64,000 nucleotides of DNA from Symbiodinium microadriaticum. Its lineage: Eukaryota > Sar > Dinophyceae > Suessiales > Symbiodiniaceae. The DNA is taken from NCBI GenBank assembly GCA_001939145.1, contig LSRX01000715.1:91578-155577 (forward strand), in the 5' to 3' direction. Position 1 is the first letter of the stretch, and each line of letters opens with the position of its first letter. The notes beneath the pieces were generated by a model, which saw only the letters and a program-made list of their open reading frames with translations, was not told the DNA's origin and searched no databases. Positions 1 through 12,300 of the stretch are shown here, piece by piece. The position numbers and the translations under genes are program-made.

Positions 1-563
1 TAGGGTTTGGGGTATATATAATATACTATAATTATAATCAGGAACCCCCAAATCCCTATTCTAATTATTAAGGCCCCATGTTGATTCTTGGCGGGTTCAG
101 CCTTCAGCATGGCGGCTACTTTTTCGGAACCTGTCGGCCCAGGTACAAGTGGGGCGCGGAGGTTACCTGCGAGGCCTTTGACAAAGGAAAGGAGGGAGTT
201 GTGGGTGGCGAGGTTCGGGCTTGGGCTGTAGTTACATCCAAAGCCCTTAGCCTAAATAACCCTCAGACCCTGAATCCCAAAACCCAGCCCAACAGACTAA
301 GATGTTTGCAGCCCTGAAGCCGGACAACGCCCGGACCCCGAACCTAAGCTAAGCATGCAATCAAAGCAAACTCGCACCCCCCCCAGCAACTCAAGTAGTA
401 TGTCATGTGCGCCTACTAGCATATATGTACATGCATACATACATACATACATACATACATACATACATACATGCAGACATACATGCACACATGCACACAT
501 ACATACATGCATACGTACATACGTACATACATGCATGCATGCATGCATGCATGCATGCATACC

Positions 564-608
<45 letters not shown>

Positions 609-1040
609 GGAGAGACAGAGAGAGAGAGAGAGGCATTAGAGCAAGTAAGCACATAGTTTCTATGTATGTATGCATGCATGCATGCATGCATGGATCGATG
701 GATGGATGTATGTACGTATGTTTGTTTGTTTGTATGTATATGTGTATATATATATATATGCACATATGTAGAGCGGCAATATATAAGCAACAATTTGTTG
801 CACAGCAGTAACCTGTACCGATACACGGCACTGTTCCCCTAGATATTTGTAGGCGTCTGTGCATCTAGTAAATGTAGATGCGTATCGCTGTACGCATGTT
901 ACATGTGGGTATATAGATATGTGTACATATAGGTTATATAGACACAAAGAGAGAAAAGGTTGGGAAGTGCTCAAGTGCAAGCTCTGCTCCGTTGTCGGTT
1001 CTGACTCTGCTCACAGACTCTACGGTGCCTGCATCCATAC
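1..1040. repeat. microsatellite-rich block
   Basis: Consecutive short repeats: a possible family F element at about 7-76, (ACAT)n and (GCAT)n at 420-562, (AT)n at 563-594, (GA)n at 595-632, (ATGC)/(ATGG)/(GTTT) runs at 661-735 and (TA)n at 745-760. No gene was seen. Confidence 0.9.
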
Positions 1041-1122
1041 GCTCCATAGTAGTTCCGTTTTGGGATTACCTTATAGGGTCCTATAGATATAAACCACAAA
1101 AAAGAACCACTATGAAGCCTAA
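1040..1122 (+). mobile_element. MITE-A copy, diverged
   Basis: Carries TAGTAGTTCC, GGGATTACCTTATAGG and ACCACAAAAAAG in family order. The outer ends are decayed. Confidence 0.5.
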
Positions 1123-2180
1123 GGCAAGGACATGAATCTGCAGCAGGCCACGGCTCGACCTGCGCCTAAGGCGTGTTCACGCTGGTGCAGAAAGAGCTCT
1201 GGAGAAAAGCCAGCAGTAAGGGCTGCCGAAGGCCTTTGCTCAAACAGTTCGGGAACAAAAGCAAGCTTGTGGGAGGCGATCAGCGCTGCGAAACCTTCGC
1301 TTCAACTATCAAAGGACGGCGTCAGAACAAAATGGGAAGGCAGGAAGTCCGCGTGCCAAGTGGGCACATGGATCCGCTAAGTGCTTTGTGGCCCGCCAAC
1401 GATCCTGGATTTGTTGGTGCTCCGGGAGCACTGGCCGCATTTCATAAAAAAGCGTGCAGGTCAGCGCGGCAAGTGCCTTGAAGGACTTCTTTTGGTTGCA
1501 CGCCTGACGACCGTAGAACGCTTCCAAAAAGATGTCGTTTTTCACTCAGCGCGGATCAACCCACACCCTGCCCACCGCCCATGGCACGTGTCAATCAACA
1601 GCATCATGTCACGAGCATCATGCTAGCACAAGGCCTGAATATAAGTACCGTAAAAAAACCATGCTTTCAGCGACTTCTACTCCACGGATAAGGTAGTCAA
1701 GCAACCTGCAAGTAGTGCACGCAACACCGGCAATTGCAAATGAGTGTTGGCAAACGTCCGCGGTTGCGCCTAAACCTTGAATCCGGCGACCCCGGCCTAA
1801 ACCCTACACACCCCGCACACTAACACCCGGAACCCTTGAACCCTAAAAGCACAAAAGGCCGGCCAATGCATCCAACCAGTAGACCTGGCTCGCGCACAAG
1901 GGCATCAGGCTGTGGCCGACGCTCGGTGTCCGTTTTGTTTAAGACTGCTGATTTCGTTGTTGAAGGGCGGTTGAGGGTTTGACACACCAGTTGAAGCTTG
2001 TTCTGTCGCCCTATGACGCTTGTATTGATTGCTTGTGTCGTGGCCCTCGCCTTGGCAATGTACTCATAGTGCTGCTGCAGTTCTTTGCCAGTGTGACGAT
2101 GAGCATATTGGCACTGATGAGGAAGGTGGCGGTGACCTTTCTGGATGTTGAGTTGGTAATGCTGATGATAATCATTACGG

Positions 2181-2272
2181 GCCATTACGGTGATGATGAT
2201 GATGATGACGACGGTGATGAGATGATGATGACGATGATGATGATGATGAGGATGAGGATGACGATGATGAGA
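2181..2272. repeat. GAT trinucleotide-rich tract
   Basis: Imperfect (GAT/GAC/GAG)n repeat. It is open on both strands and encodes Asp/Met runs or His runs, which explains the apparent frames here. Confidence 0.9.
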
Positions 2273-3065
2273 ATGTCGTGAAGTTGATATCCGTGTGTTA
2301 TCCTTCACTTCGCTGCTTAGCTTCCGTCCGAGGACTTCCTTTTGGAGGCCGCCGGCGATGCCTTCTTCGCTGTGTAACCTTTGGTAACATGCGAGACGAG
2401 GCCCGTGTGATTACTTCAAATCTGTAAATAGTAAAGGTATATACAGTGTGTGTGTGTATATATATATATATGGACACATTTTAGTTTCCGTTTTCTTCAT
2501 CTATTCAGCTTTGTTTAGTTGTACCAAGATGACAAAGGATACTGCAAAGGTTCCTTCAGAGATTGCTTCAAGGGAGCAGGAGAGCTTTGCTCATATCTGT
2601 TCCGTAGATTAGGAATAACACAGGGCTTGGGGTGTTTGGGGTTGGGAAGTCATGTAGGTCTTTAGGGTGGGGTTCAACAGTCACTGATTCGACGTAAGGA
2701 TTCAATAGGCTAAGGCTTCGCATTTGTTAAGCATGACTGGTGGGAGGTCCACAGGAAAACAACCTTCAACAACGCTTGACTGGAAGCCCAACAGAAATAG
2801 TTGTGTGAGCCTCAGGAATAAGCTACCGTGGGAAGCTGATCCTTGCCGACTTCTAGTATATTCACAAGAATTTTGATTCCGCCGACGTCTCAAACCGTGC
2901 AGGACCCTTATAATAGCAATGGTTTATAGAAGCCGTTTTCATTCCGGCTCCCATCTTCGCAACTCCACAGTCCTGGTCAAGTCTCAGATTCCCTTTGTTG
3001 CAGATGGTTTCAAAGAAAAGTTTCGAGAGTTTATCAGCAATCCCTGGTTGTAGATAAACCCAACC

Positions 3066-3126
3066 CCACAGGTACCTACTATACAGGGTACTAGAGCCCC
3101 TGGGGCCTTATATAGTAGGTACCTGG
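3066..3126. mobile_element. short palindromic element
   Basis: CAGGTACCTACTATA and TATAGTAGGTACCTG flank 28 bases. It could be an end-to-end remnant of a MITE with these arms. Confidence 0.5.
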
Positions 3127-3249
3127 AGGGTTTGGATAATTTGTGGCCATCTTAGGCCCCCAAGCTCCCTGGAAACCCAAAGCATTGAGCGCCCGAACAT
3201 CCGGCAGATCTACACTAGACACTACCTGCGGAGACTCCGAAGCCTCATG

Positions 3250-3368
3250 AGGTTGTACTTAGACCCTTAAATGAAGTTCTTTTTTTTGGATGACCTAGAT
3301 TAGGGTTAGGATCCGATAATTAGAAACTAAGGTAACCTAGAAAAGGTACTACATTTAAGGGTCTAGGT
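3250..3368. mobile_element. MITE-G element
   Basis: GTACTTAGACCCTTAAATG and CATTTAAGGGTCTAGGTA inverted ends with AAGTTC/GGTAC inner arms. Only one copy was noted. Confidence 0.5.
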
Positions 3369-3850
3369 AGAGTTTACTTAAGTGGGAGACTCAGAAAAGC
3401 CAGGGAACGTGCAAAAAAATGGTAGGATGCCCAGTACAAAGCCCCCCAGACTGGGCTCATTACCCCCAAATCCCCCCATGCCAGGCTGGCCTATACAATG
3501 CCACAATGCGAAACTGAGGCCGAAACAAGTTGCGCCCGCATTTTCGCTTAGCTCGAGCTGGGTACCGTTGCAGGAAGTTTATCTCCTCGTGATCGGTATG
3601 TAGTTGGAGTGCGCCATGTAGTTGACAATTGCCAAGTAATCAAGATTGTTCTAGCTGTTGTGTGGAGTTTTACCTCTGGTTTGATTAGCGTACACTTCGA
3701 TGCCTGTGGTCTGAACACAGGGAGCTCTGGGGCTCGGGGTTTATGGTTGAGGCTTGGGGGGGCTTTGCCGAAGTGGTTCGGGGATGCGAGGCTTGGCCTG
3801 AGGTTGCTGGGTCCGATACCCCAACCTTAAATGGTAAACCCTACACCCTA

Positions 3851-3941
3851 CCCATATGCCCCTGAGTGGTTCCTTTTTGGGATTACCCTATAGCATTCTA
3901 CATATAAACCACAAAAAAGGAACTACTTAGGAGCCAATGGG
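3851..3941 (+). mobile_element. MITE-A copy
   Basis: CCCATATGCCCCTGAGTGG on the left and its inverted counterpart ending CCAATGGG on the right, with TA on both sides. The interior GGGATTACC...ACCACA gives the orientation. Confidence 0.75.
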
Positions 3942-4070
3942 TAAACCCTAAACCCTTTCCTGATAGGAGATAGGACTTGATCTCCTGTTATGCAGGGCTT
4001 CGGCCTAGCAGAACAGGGGCCCCCTGAGCCCTAAACCCCATAACGCGCCAAGGCCTCAGTAAAGGCCTTA

Positions 4071-4168
4071 CCCATGGTCTCCATTGTTTTTCCTCTTTGG
4101 GGTTACCTTATAAGATCCTACATTTATAAATAGTTAAGCCAAAAAAGGAAAGTACCATGGAGACTACA
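4071..4168 (+). mobile_element. MITE-A subfamily B copy
   Basis: Has the variant ends CCCATGGTCTCCATTG and CCATGGAGACTAC and the interior GGGGTTACCTTATAAG...GTTAAGCC, shared with copies at 13.9 and 48.0 kb. Confidence 0.6.
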
Positions 4169-5486
4169 CGTATTGTGGGATTATATTCAGCCACACGGGT
4201 GCATCTCCAGATTGGTGTGGCTTTTCAAGCTATCCGAACACCCCCAAAGCCTAAACACTGGCTGACATATGACCCGAAACCTGAAGCCCTTTCTGCTTTC
4301 GGGGCGACGAGTACCCATCCCATCGATGCGGCCATGCTGCACGGGAACGGCAACATCCAAGACGTTGAACCTGCAGTGGCCTGAGTGGGAAAGCACTCTG
4401 AACGCCGAGCTCCAATCCCCAATTCTGCAGACTTTAAACTTTGAAGCCGTTATGCCCTCAACCCGAAACTTGCTGCCATGTGGCTCTGCAGTACTTTATT
4501 CATTTTGTGCCTTCTTTTTGAGTTGCGGTTTTTTTCGTGTACACTCTTACCCTGAGTTCTCATGAACTCCAAGCCCTAATTTTAGGGGCCCTAATCCCCA
4601 AATCCGAGGCCCTGAACCCTAGACCCTATTGTATCCCTTGTAATATGGAAATCCTTCTGCTCAGGCGTATCGACGCCCTTTAGACAGCCTTCGCGACCCT
4701 TTCAGAAGCCCTTGTACATACTCTTGTCGAGCTCTGCTAGGAAAGGACATCTCGAAAATCCGACTCTTGATACTTTGTGGAGCATAGCATGGACGCCTCA
4801 AGAATCAGAACAGGGTTCGGGGGCCTATGACCATTTCTATAGGGTACTAGAAGTAGAGCTATAAGGGTAGATAGCAGTACCAGGGTGTGGGATTGAAGCC
4901 ACCCCCTGAAACCCCTCAAGGAGTGTTTACATCTTCACATCCTAGAACCCAACATCGCCCTGCGGGTTCGATCTTGGCCCCGGTACCATGTGCGAGCAGG
5001 AGTTGCTAGGGGAGCCATACTGACGCTTGCCCCTGTGGGGCCTGCCAAAGTGGCAGTGGATGCGTCATCAGGCGGATGTAAGGGGTCCACAGTCAAAAGT
5101 CAAAACCTCATAGTTTGCCCCATGTTGCGCAAGGCAGCACCAGAGTCAAAACCTTATAGTTCGCCCCATAGTGTGCCATCGTCAACAGTCGTTCTTGAAC
5201 GGCTTATCATCTTCCAGCGCGACTAGTAGCCGTTGTAGACCATGAGCCTCGGCAATAGATGTGTCTTTTTTCATAAACAGAGCCCGAGTGTCAAGCCTGA
5301 CGTCAGCCTGCGCCAGCTCCCCATGCGATTTCTCAGAGACCCGGCTGTGGGCAGAAAGCCCAAGCGCGACCCCGCCTCAGGATTCGATAGGTTCTGGGAT
5401 TTTGATAGATGAATGTAGTGGGATAACCAGGTCCGAAGTAGTAACTATTGATCAGAGCAGTGCAAATTGGTTTGCATATCTGTATC

Positions 5487-5495
5487 TATACACAT

Positions 5496-5537
<42 letters not shown>
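5487..5537. repeat. (CA)n-(TA)n microsatellite
   Basis: ACACACAC followed by about 18 TA units. A (GGA)n run occurs nearby at about 5741-5763. Confidence 0.9.
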
Positions 5538-5543
<6 letters not shown>

Positions 5544-5950
5544 TACATACACCCACAGTTTCATGAATATTCACATATTCAATCATGTGTGGCATGTGTA
5601 AGATACAGCATAAGCATGCTAGTAGTCGCCGCCGACGTGAGGCAGTAGAAACAGCAATAATAGCAGAACTGGTAGTGGTACATCACAGTAATGTGGAATC
5701 ATACGTGCTAACGTCATAGTGGTACCAGCGAGGGCGAAGGAGGAGGAGGAGGAGGAGGAGGAGCGGCAGGATCATCATCAGTAGCAAAATCAGTAGCTGA
5801 CAGTCGTAGGACTCATCTACTAACTATCTGGGAGAGTTGCCATTGCCTTAGTGTTTAGCAGGCTAGCAGCACTAGATCTAAGCCCATAGTGCATTCGCCC
5901 CGAAAAGGGATGGGCAAGTGAGGCAAGTGTGAAACTCCGACATTCACAGT

Positions 5951-6061
5951 GCTACGGTTGATGATATAAATCCTGAAGAAACCCATAATAAGGAATACAC
6001 CATAATTCGCATAGTTTTCGGGTCCTTAAGGTAATGCAGGATGTTTATCATCAACAGTAGC
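5951..6061. mobile_element. MITE-E copy
   Basis: GCTACGGTTGATGATATAAA on the left and TTTATCATCAACAGTAGC on the right, with inner ATCCTG/GCAGGAT arms. Confidence 0.7.
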
Positions 6062-7029
6062 TCCCAGAGCTTTCGCTCTTTGGCTTGATACCTGCGCAGT
6101 CGTTTCAGCTAGGATGGCCATTAAGGCCGGCTTTGACATCGATACTTGGGGTTTAGGGTTTAGGGCGTTGCTCCAACAGCCAATAGGATTGACAAGCGAG
6201 CAAGACAACTTCACGATGCAGTTCCTGCACGAACTCCGATCTCGACCTGGCAGTAAAGCTTTGTGGGCCATTTCGTTAAGGGAGCTGGTGCCTTTGGTTT
6301 TAGTCCTAACATGATGCTAGCTGGCGAGGTTGTCAAGGTCACGGGTGTCTCAGTACCTGCTTGCTCAGACAGACGGTCTTGTGACAAGCTGACTTTTCGT
6401 CTCGCGCTCATTACCTCATCGGAATATATGCCGGGATGATAAGATAGGTTTCAGGATCCGTGTTTGCTTATCCAACGACGCGAAGCTGTGAACCAGAAAT
6501 CCTCAGTAAGTTGAAGCTTCATACACAGAATCCGGCAATAGGTAAGACGATAAGAGTATTCGTGTACCCCCCCAAGCATGGCGCTGTTGTACGTGTATGC
6601 AACACACCACAGTGTGCAGACGCACATACAGACAGGATTTGGGGCTTCGCAGTTTGGCACTACAGATGATCGAACATGATCCAACCCACTACCTTGACGT
6701 AACGGAGAAACATGCTCACACCCTGTGACACCGTTCACATCCCGAATGTTGAACCCTTGAGAAGCCATACGTCTAAGGCCTGGCAATCTCCTAGTCTCTG
6801 AGCAAAAGAAAGCCACACTTTAGACGGTTAAACCTGAAGCACCTCAACCGCATGTAGAGAGGTTTACGGCTGAAACTTTGGGGTTGACAGTGGAGGCTAA
6901 TGAGCAGAAGACGCGGTGTTGGCATCATAGGACACCGGGCATCGCTTTTCGCCGAATGCTCCTCGTGGGCCTGCGCTGCGTGGTGCTTCGCAGTGACTCC
7001 TTTGCAGGGATCTTAGTTCTGCCCGATCT

Positions 7030-7095
7030 CCAAGACACTCTAAACCCTAAACCCTACACAGTTTTAGGGTGTAGGGTTTAGGGTTTAGGGTTTAC
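7030..7095. repeat. tail-to-tail telomere-like inverted pair
   Basis: CCCTAAACCCTACAC followed at once by GTGTAGGGTTTAGGG-type sequence forms a near palindrome with a TTTT centre, reminiscent of a fusion-like junction. Confidence 0.7.
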
Positions 7096-7750
7096 GAACA
7101 CTGAAGGGGCCTTCATAATTGTCCACATCTCTCCTCAGGGTTCCTGTTTATTGTAAGTGTACCATAGCATGCCCTAAAACCCTATGGAAAATACATACTT
7201 GTCAAGGCCTCTATACTAGTCCTATGCTCTCAAATCCGAAACGAAAGCTCTGAACTGCAACGAGGCCCTGGAGCCATAATCCCAAGACCCTAAATTAAAC
7301 TTGAAAAGCACTGACATCGATACGGCAAGACATGTTGAACCTCCCCTGTCCCCCCTAGATCCGCTAATCCCCAGCCCCCAAAAGTCCAAGTATAGGGGCC
7401 TGAATCATCGCCTATACAGTTTCTTCGTTAGGGTTCCTGAATGCCCCCAACCCTATTTGCATTATAATGAGTCCACTACCTGAACAAAGATACCGCCGAA
7501 GCCCGGAAGCCTACATGTCAAAGCCCGCCTTCCAAGCGTGTCCGAAGAGGAGGAGTTCTGATACTGGCGATATTAACGCAGGGCTTCTTACCTAGACATG
7601 GGGGGGGGTACTTGTATTAGGATTTAAAGACGGTTGAGAGTTTAGGGGAGAGTGTTGCTGTCAACTGGGGGTTTTCTCAGACTTAGTATCAGGAATTAGG
7701 GTGTCGGTGTAGGGTTCAGGGTTTATGTGATCTCAATGTGCATGGCAGAA

Positions 7751-7752
<2 letters not shown>

Positions 7753-7781
<29 letters not shown>
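7753..7781. repeat. (AT)n microsatellite
   Basis: An uninterrupted AT dinucleotide run in otherwise telomere-like surroundings. Confidence 0.9.
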
Positions 7782-7784
<3 letters not shown>

Positions 7785-8094
7785 ATTGTGGCCACCTCGT
7801 ATTTTGGACCCCCCCCCCTCCCTCCATCCCCAAAAATGTCCGACAACGTTGGTGCTGTTGGTGCAGGGCTTACGGTTTCAGGTCTCTGCATATTGCTGTG
7901 GGGTTTGGTGGTATTAACCCTAAGACCCTAACCCTAAACCCGAAACCCTAAACCCCTAAGTAGTAGTGGTTGTGCGGGTTGAACGCCGGCACCGCCCAGC
8001 AGCGCTTGAAGAGTTTTCCTTGGCCGCCTTGCGGCCTTTCAGAAGACTCGGTGTACTTCTATTGAGGGTCTAGGGTCCATAGGGTTTAGGGTTT

Positions 8095-8130
8095 AGTAGT
8101 AGTAGTAGTAGTAGTAGTAGCAGCAGCAGT
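8095..8130. repeat. (TAG)n-(CAG)n tract
   Basis: About nine TAG units followed by CAG units, directly after a TTTAGGG-like run. Confidence 0.9.
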
Positions 8131-9762
8131 AACAGTAACTCTGCACGACACCCTAAATCCCAAGCCCTCAACCCGGAACCCTGAGCCCTAAATCCCAAGC
8201 CCTCCACCCGAAAGCAAAAATCCAAAACCGGAAACCCACCCCTAAAGGCCCTAAACCCTGAGGGCTAAACTTGCTAAACCCTGCACCGAGCCACGAATAT
8301 CTACGAATATCTACCATAGGAGCCTGAACGCTTCCCAATGCCATTCCACAAGGCGCCTTGATGTAGTGGTAGTGTTCGAATTGGGGCCCAATTTCAGATC
8401 CTAAGTGTAGTCCGGCATCAGTTAAAAAAAAACCCAAAGAGGGCACCCTTTTTTAGATAACTACCCATGCACCTACACTGTACATCCGGGAACCCTATGA
8501 TCATTGTCAAGGCCCTGATCGTAACTTCGTGAAGAAACTTATGGTAGGCGGTCCGGTGAGGTTTTTCCTGGAGCATACAGTACTTAGTTGGAAGCCTCGG
8601 ATCATTCCTACAAACTGAACCGTTGGAGAATGCTAAGGCTTAGGTCGGTGTAGACTGAAGAGAGGCTCGATCACAAGCCGGCAACGCGGTTTAGGGTTTA
8701 GGATTTATTAGGTTTCAGGATCTAGAGTTTAGGATCTAGCGTGCAGGGTTTCGGCTTTAGGATTTAGGGGTTCTAGGGTTTAGGGGTTTAGGGTTTACGG
8801 TTTGCTTGCCGTTTGCTGACCGAGTTCTTCTGAGGCACAGATGCACAGAACCTGTCCGTGCTACCTGGCTCCCAGTCTCCCCAAACGAGATGTGGCACCC
8901 GAAGCCTAAGTGGTGAAAGGCTCATGGGACTTATTGCAATTGTTAGGTTGTAAAGCCCCTTGTGCAACCTTAGTTGTGCAGGGAGACCTTTAAGCGCCAA
9001 AATTTCAATAACCCAAAACCCTAAACTAAATCCTAAACCCTAAACCCCTAATCAAAGTCCCGAACCTTAGACCCGAGCCCTAAGTCTTGACTCTGCCTCC
9101 TTCAAAAACAGCAGCACCAAAGCGACGACTCCTAAATCCGAAACTCTGAACCTCAAACCCTCGAACGCAGAACTCCATGATTTTCGGCTCTGCTTTTATC
9201 GTAGCCCTAAACCCCCAACCCTAAAACGTTATGTAGCCTGTGGATCTAATAATAACACCAGGCCTTTTCTTCGGTTTTCGAGAAGGGTTCCTGCTCGGAT
9301 CCTAAGAGTAGAATCCGTGTGATTCTAGATGCTCCTTTTCTGACATACCACAAAGGCCTGAAGGTTTAGGGTTTCGGATTTCGGGTTTAGGGTTTCGGGT
9401 TTAGGGCTTTGGGTTTAGGGTTTGCATTCGTCGGAGAGCATCGACGGTTGGCATACTGCCACACTGTTTTTGGCAGTGTTTGAGCCTTCTCTGTTGTCCT
9501 GGTAGTCCTTATTCCTGCCGCATCTCTACATGGTGAAGGGCTCGTAGCAGCATCATGCGTCGCAGTGGGCGAGTACAGAATATGGCCTGCGAGCAGCTGT
9601 GCGACTCGTTGGTTTAGGGTTTAGGGTTCAGGGGGTGCGGATGGCAGAGTGCACCATATGCAGCAGGTTCGTAAAGCTTGGAAAGTGTGTACAAGTGGGT
9701 CTATGTGTATGTGTGTGTGTATATCTATATGTAATATATATATATATATATATATATATATN

Positions 9763-11093
<1,331 letters not shown>

Positions 11094-11699
11094 GAATCGT
11101 CATCTATATTCTCTTCTTGCCTATAGGCTGAACCTGTACTGGATATTTATATGCAGATACTATAGCTTCGTTGGCTGACACCACGGATTCAATTATACTG
11201 GTTCTTGGATGTTCTTGCTATTTTTCTTCCCTGCATGTACTATATACGAGAGCCACACGAGGACCCAAGAAACAACAATAATTACTAGTTCACTCGTCGC
11301 TCCTCCTGTTTGCAGCGTGTCCGAAGCTGCCTGCGACGTTTTTCCTCAAGACTACATGTTTCGTGGAGGAATCTGCCAACATGTCTCGATGATCACTGAG
11401 CCCCAACATCCGAGACCCTTATTTGAGAACCAGAGGGCTGGGGATCCCTAAGTGCCACAGGAGCCCTTGTAACGCCTTAATCACCGAATCCCAGACTTTC
11501 CGCTTAAGCTTCGCCCAGAATGTTCCTGAGGTTTCGGGATCCATCTAGAATTCGCGGAGTCTTCGGGTTGTAGGGTGCGGGGCATTTGAGGGTTTCTGCT
11601 CATTTCGATGCAGGGTGCAGCATGATATACTTTTGATGTGGACCTCGGTCGCTATACCATACATAAATAGGGCACGTGCTTTTGGATGTAGGGCTCTTG

Positions 11700-11845
11700 C
11701 CAGTAGTACTAGTCGTCGTCGTCGTCGTAGTGGTACTGGTCGTAGGTACCAGGTAGCAGGTCGGTAGGTAGCAGGTAGCAGGTGGTACCAGGTAGTAGGC
11801 AGTAGGTGGTAGGCAGTAGGTAGGTAGTGGAAAGTAGGCAGAGGC
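11700..11845. repeat. GTC/GTAGGCA-type minisatellite-like tract
   Basis: (CGT)n, then degenerate GTAGGTACCAG/GTAGCAG/GTAGGCA words repeated for about 120 bases. Confidence 0.75.
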
Positions 11846-11864
11846 AATAGGTGATAATGTGTTA

Positions 11865-12300
11865 TAGTTTACTGTAGTAGGATATAATCGTATATTATTT
11901 CAACTCCATCACATACATATATATATATATGTATATTATGGTATATCTTCTTTGTAACACTATATATGTGTATGCATAGTTGCTATATTGATATGCCAAC
12001 ATATACATATATATATATATTCTGTTATGTTATGTTTTATCAATTGATGTGTTTTTGTTCGACTATATTCTATCATGTAGATTATACTCTATTGAGATAC
12101 ACTATCCTAGATCACATGACCCTGTAGTAGGTTGCCTCTTGTATAGCAGTATGGTATGATATTGTACTAATCTACTCTAATCTAATCTAATCTAACCTAG
12201 TCTAATTTAGCCTAATCTAAGCAAACTTAATCTCATACTAGTATAATACAATATAATAGTGCTATTGTATTATTTTGTAATGTATCATATCATAATCTAA
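11865..12300. repeat. AT-rich island of degenerate short repeats
   Basis: Low-GC sequence of drifting words such as TCTAA (12170-12225), TATAT and TGTTATG. It is distinct from the mixed-GC surroundings, with no coding potential seen. Confidence 0.6.

Larger units (their letters stand above)
1123..9730. other. gene-poor block
   Basis: Apart from the repeats listed, this holds scattered CCCTAAA/TTTAGGG words (for example 8690-8810, 9000-9060, 9360-9425) and unique mixed-GC sequence. Frames are all short with no recognised domain, and I could not identify a gene. Confidence 0.6.
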
